From: Bradyrhizobium erythrophlei
GTDB taxonomy: Bacteria; Pseudomonadota; Alphaproteobacteria; Rhizobiales; Xanthobacteraceae
DNA length: 64,000 nt
NCBI GenBank assembly: GCA_900129675.1
Contig: FSRD01000001.1
Span: 5,011,501-5,075,500 of the forward strand
Direction: 5' to 3'
This document shows positions 61,943 to 64,000 of the stretch, one piece after another. Both the position numbers and the translations under genes were made by a program. The notes below the pieces were generated by a model. That model saw nothing but the letters and a program-made list of their open reading frames with translations. It was not told the origin of the DNA and did not search any database. Positions within the stretch are counted from its first letter, which is position 1, and the number at the start of each line of letters is the position of its first letter.

Positions 61943-63106
61943 GTGGCCCAAGTCAATGATCTCAGCCGAAGCCTGACCGCGTTTGATCCGATCTCGACCT
62001 TGGTGGTGGTCGTCGAGATGAGCAAGGCGAACTGGCTGGTGAGCGGCGTTGTTCCCGGCGTCGAGCGCCAGCCGTTGAAGAAACTGGAGCCGGATGCGAC
62101 GGCACTGTTACGATTGATCGAGCGGTGGCGGAACGAGGCGGTGCGTGCTGGCCGGCCGATCAGCCGGGTCGCGCTGGCCTATGAGGCTGGCCGCGACGGC
62201 TTCTGGCTGGCGCGCTGGCTTATTGCTCGTGGGATCGAGGCGCACGTCATCCATTCGGCAAGCGTTGCGGTGTCACGCGAGCGCAAGCGGGCGAAGACGG
62301 ACCGACTGGATGCGGCGATGTTGATGCGCGTATTCCTGGGATGGTTGCGCGGGGAGCGGGGGCACTGCGGGATGGTGGCGATCCCGACGATGGAGGAGGA
62401 GGATGCGAGGCGCCCGAGCCGCGAGCGCGAGAGCCTTGTCGACGAGCGCTCTCGCATCACCAACCGCATGAAGAGTGCGCTCGCCCGTCTCGGGATTCGG
62501 GGATTCAAGCCGCATCTGCGCAAGGCGCCTGAGCGTCTGGCAGGTCTGCGGACAGCGGAGGGCACGGGCCTGCCGGCAAACATCATCGAGGAGTTCCGGC
62601 GCGACATGGCTCGGCTGGCACTGGTCCGTGAGCAGATCAGCTCGATCGAGAAGACACGTGCCGAGCGGCTCGAGCGGGCCCCCGATACAGGGCCGCATGC
62701 GATGGTGCGGCTGCTCGCCAGGGTGATCGGTATCGGCATCGAGACGGCGGACATGCTGGTGCAGGAGATCCTGTCGCGGAAGCTTCGAGATCGAAGAGCG
62801 GTGGCGCGCTACGCCGGGCTCACGGGATCGCCCGACGAGAGCGGTTTGAAACGCCGAGAGAAGGGCCTGGCCAAGGCCGGCAATGCGCGGGTACGACGGG
62901 GGCTGATCCAGTTGGCGTGGCGCTTCCTGATGTTCCAGAAAGACAGTGCGCTGGCGCAGTGGTATCGCACGCGGACCGAGGGGCCGAGCGGCGCGCGCAA
63001 GACGACGATGATCGTGGCGCTGGCGCGCAAGCTGCTGATAGCGCTGTGGCGCCTGGTCACGACCGGCGAGGTGCCGGACGGTGTCGAGCTGCGGCCGGCG
63101 GCGTGA
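61943..63106 (+). CDS. IS110-family transposase (DEDD/transposase_20)
   Basis: 387 residues from the GTG at 61943, which has GGAGG upstream; a longer frame to 61868 overlaps intron sequence. The DEDD domain shows LVVVVEMSKANWLVSGVVPG, RVALAYEAGRDGFWLARWLI and AKTDRLDAAMLMRVFLGWL. The C-terminal transposase_20 domain has VIGIGIETADMLVQEILSRK and YAGLTGSPDESGLKRREKGL with the conserved Ser region. Such enzymes recombine DNA guided by a bridge RNA made from the element's non-coding end. Confidence 0.88.
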   Translation: MAQVNDLSRSLTAFDPISTLVVVVEMSKANWLVSGVVPGVERQPLKKLEPDATALLRLIERWRNEAVRAGRPISRVALAYEAGRDGFWLARWLIARGIEAHVIHSASVAVSRERKRAKTDRLDAAMLMRVFLGWLRGERGHCGMVAIPTMEEEDARRPSRERESLVDERSRITNRMKSALARLGIRGFKPHLRKAPERLAGLRTAEGTGLPANIIEEFRRDMARLALVREQISSIEKTRAERLERAPDTGPHAMVRLLARVIGIGIETADMLVQEILSRKLRDRRAVARYAGLTGSPDESGLKRREKGLAKAGNARVRRGLIQLAWRFLMFQKDSALAQWYRTRTEGPSGARKTTMIVALARKLLIALWRLVTTGEVPDGVELRPAA

Positions 63107-63560
63107 GCAACACTCTAGAACGAGAAAGGACAAACAGGGTTCGGCAACCTGACCGCACTTGATGCGCCGGGTTGCCGATGACGATCCGAGGTGGCGGCAA
63201 TCCGCATTCGGCTATGGCTGCAATGCCGCTGAGAGAATGGACCCGCCGCCTCGGAGCCTTGCCCGCAGAAGCGTATGACTGCTTCATGGTCGGGACCCCA
63301 TACGGGTTCAACCGAATACAAGCGTGGTTCGCGCGATTGATCGCGGCCAATGGCAGGCTCCCCTCGGATCATCGCACGGCCGACCACCCGATCGCCGGCA
63401 GCCTGCCACCGTGCTCGCGTCCGTCAAGGACAAGCCTTCGGCGGCGCTGAAGAAGCGCCGTCCTTGACCGCCGCTGCGCGCGACGGCGATGGAAATATGC
63501 GGTCGGGACGAAAGAATGCTCGCGGCGCGGGTCGAACAAAAAAATGGAATGCAAAGGACG
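63107..63560 (+). ncRNA. Non-coding right region of the IS110 element, candidate bridge RNA source
   Basis: About 450 bases with no gene but many stems, for example GGTTCGGCAACC and GCCGGGTTGCC (63138-63177). The left non-coding end is only about 70 bases, too short for a bridge RNA, so any guide RNA should come from here, as in the IS1111-type arrangement. No structure was computed. Confidence 0.35.
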
Positions 63561-63603
63561 ACCAAAACGACATGACGCCCCCTTGACAAAGAAAGCCCCA
63601 TAC

Positions 63604-63637
63604 AAGCCGTATGCCCGAATTGGGCCCGTACGGATCT
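63604..63637 (+). ncRNA. Group II intron domain V-like hairpin
   Basis: AAGCCGTATGCCCGAATT and then GGGCCCGTACGGATCT: outer stem CCGTA/TACGG, a bulge and inner stem GCCC/GGGC with the AGC triad at the 5' side. Same strand as the split reverse transcriptase, so it may be the 3' end of that intron, displaced by IS110. Confidence 0.5.
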
Positions 63638-64000
63638 GTGCGGGTTGCGCCTTGCAAGCGCGTTGAAGTCTGCCGTCTGCGATGACGGCCGCGGCAAAGC
63701 CTAGCGAGCAGCCGCGAACCGAGTCTTGCGTGGCGTCCGGTAACGGCCGTTGCGAAGCGTAGACAGGGAGGTTGCAGGCCGGAACGACAGTGAACGGGAA
63801 CATAGCCCCGAAATCGATCGTGATCGGAGTAGCCGACCCTATCCCGCAAAGGGGAAGGCGGAATCGCAGCCCGCGCTATAGCGAGCGGCCTGAGATGCTC
63901 CCGGGGTTCGTACCGCCAGCATGCAACCAAAGGAAGCAACGCGAACAAGGGAGATCCATCCGGTTCAGGCGCAAGTCTGTAGGACCTGCCAAGCCGAAGA
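63638..64000. other. Structured non-coding sequence to the window edge
   Basis: No gene. The segments GGGAGGTTGCAGGCCGG and CAAGGGAGATCCATCCGGTT resemble the RNA part that precedes a group II intron ORF, so a second intron could begin here and continue beyond the window. This is a resemblance only. Confidence 0.3.

Larger units (their letters stand above)
61872..63560 (+). mobile_element. IS110-family insertion sequence within the intron tail
   Basis: The element contains one transposase gene and a long non-coding right region. The left edge falls within the intron ORF at about 61872 and the right edge before the domain V-like hairpin at 63604. IS110 elements lack long terminal repeats, so the exact ends cannot be placed from sequence alone. 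Confidence 0.65.

Overview
The window is about 62% GC and has an alphaproteobacterial gene set (GntR/FCD and LysR regulators, TRAP transporter, PRC-barrel, phasin and LabA-type NYN proteins, MntA/HepT, IS701, IS1182, IS110, IS21). Together with the many tiny secreted or membrane proteins this suggests a Bradyrhizobium-like member of the Nitrobacteraceae. It is an accessory region: more than half is mobile DNA or decaying genes, and no rRNA or tRNA gene was seen.

Layout. 0-7.7 kb: an SDR start, a 3' remnant of a group II intron, a phage-type integrase with an in-frame stop, a secreted Cache-like protein, a broken cyclase/TPR gene, and three insertion sequences (IS5 remnant, IS701, IS1182). 7.9-13.7 kb: a periplasmic alcohol-oxidation set, with a Rieske protein, a PQQ dehydrogenase carrying the lanthanide-type D-x-D signature, a 32-residue pqqA, an AldA-like aldehyde dehydrogenase and a cytochrome c. 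14-18 kb: IS3 and IS5 remnants and fragments of a radical-SAM gene and a RecD-like helicase. 18.4-28 kb: a GntR/FCD regulator (frameshifted) divergent from a catabolic operon (TRAP DctP and fused DctQM, acyl-CoA synthetase, AEC carrier, ThDP enzyme, SDR, alpha/beta hydrolase truncated by an IS). 29-36 kb: an IS91 remnant, phasin, NYN protein and several small proteins. 36-40.3 kb: a tidy hydrolase / glutathionyl-hydroquinone reductase / SDR cluster divergent from a LysR regulator. 40.5-52 kb: scattered fragments, a lone type I-C-like CRISPR repeat, an IS21 remnant, and a decayed toxin-antitoxin/defence neighbourhood (AbiEi, DUF29, DUF1016, MntA-HepT) threaded with a repeated palindromic element.

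52.3-63.7 kb is the most unusual part. A group II intron has been split by two independent serine-recombinase cassettes (A at 53363-58723, C at 58882-61187), and cassette A is itself split by a third cassette (B at 55186-57760) on the opposite strand. An IS110 element then interrupts the intron tail. All three junction pairs can be read to the base: 2-bp core duplications (TT, TT, GT), and removing the cassettes restores the reverse transcriptase frame and the recombinase A frame. Each cassette is a three-gene operon ending in a large serine recombinase. In A and B the first ORF loses its ATG on integration, because that ATG lies in the attachment arm at the opposite end of the element. Joining the ends in a circle puts ATG and ORF back in frame in both. 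In C the recombinase 3' end runs through the attachment site, so integration swaps its C-terminus. I regard these attachment-site-coupled cassettes as the candidate new system.
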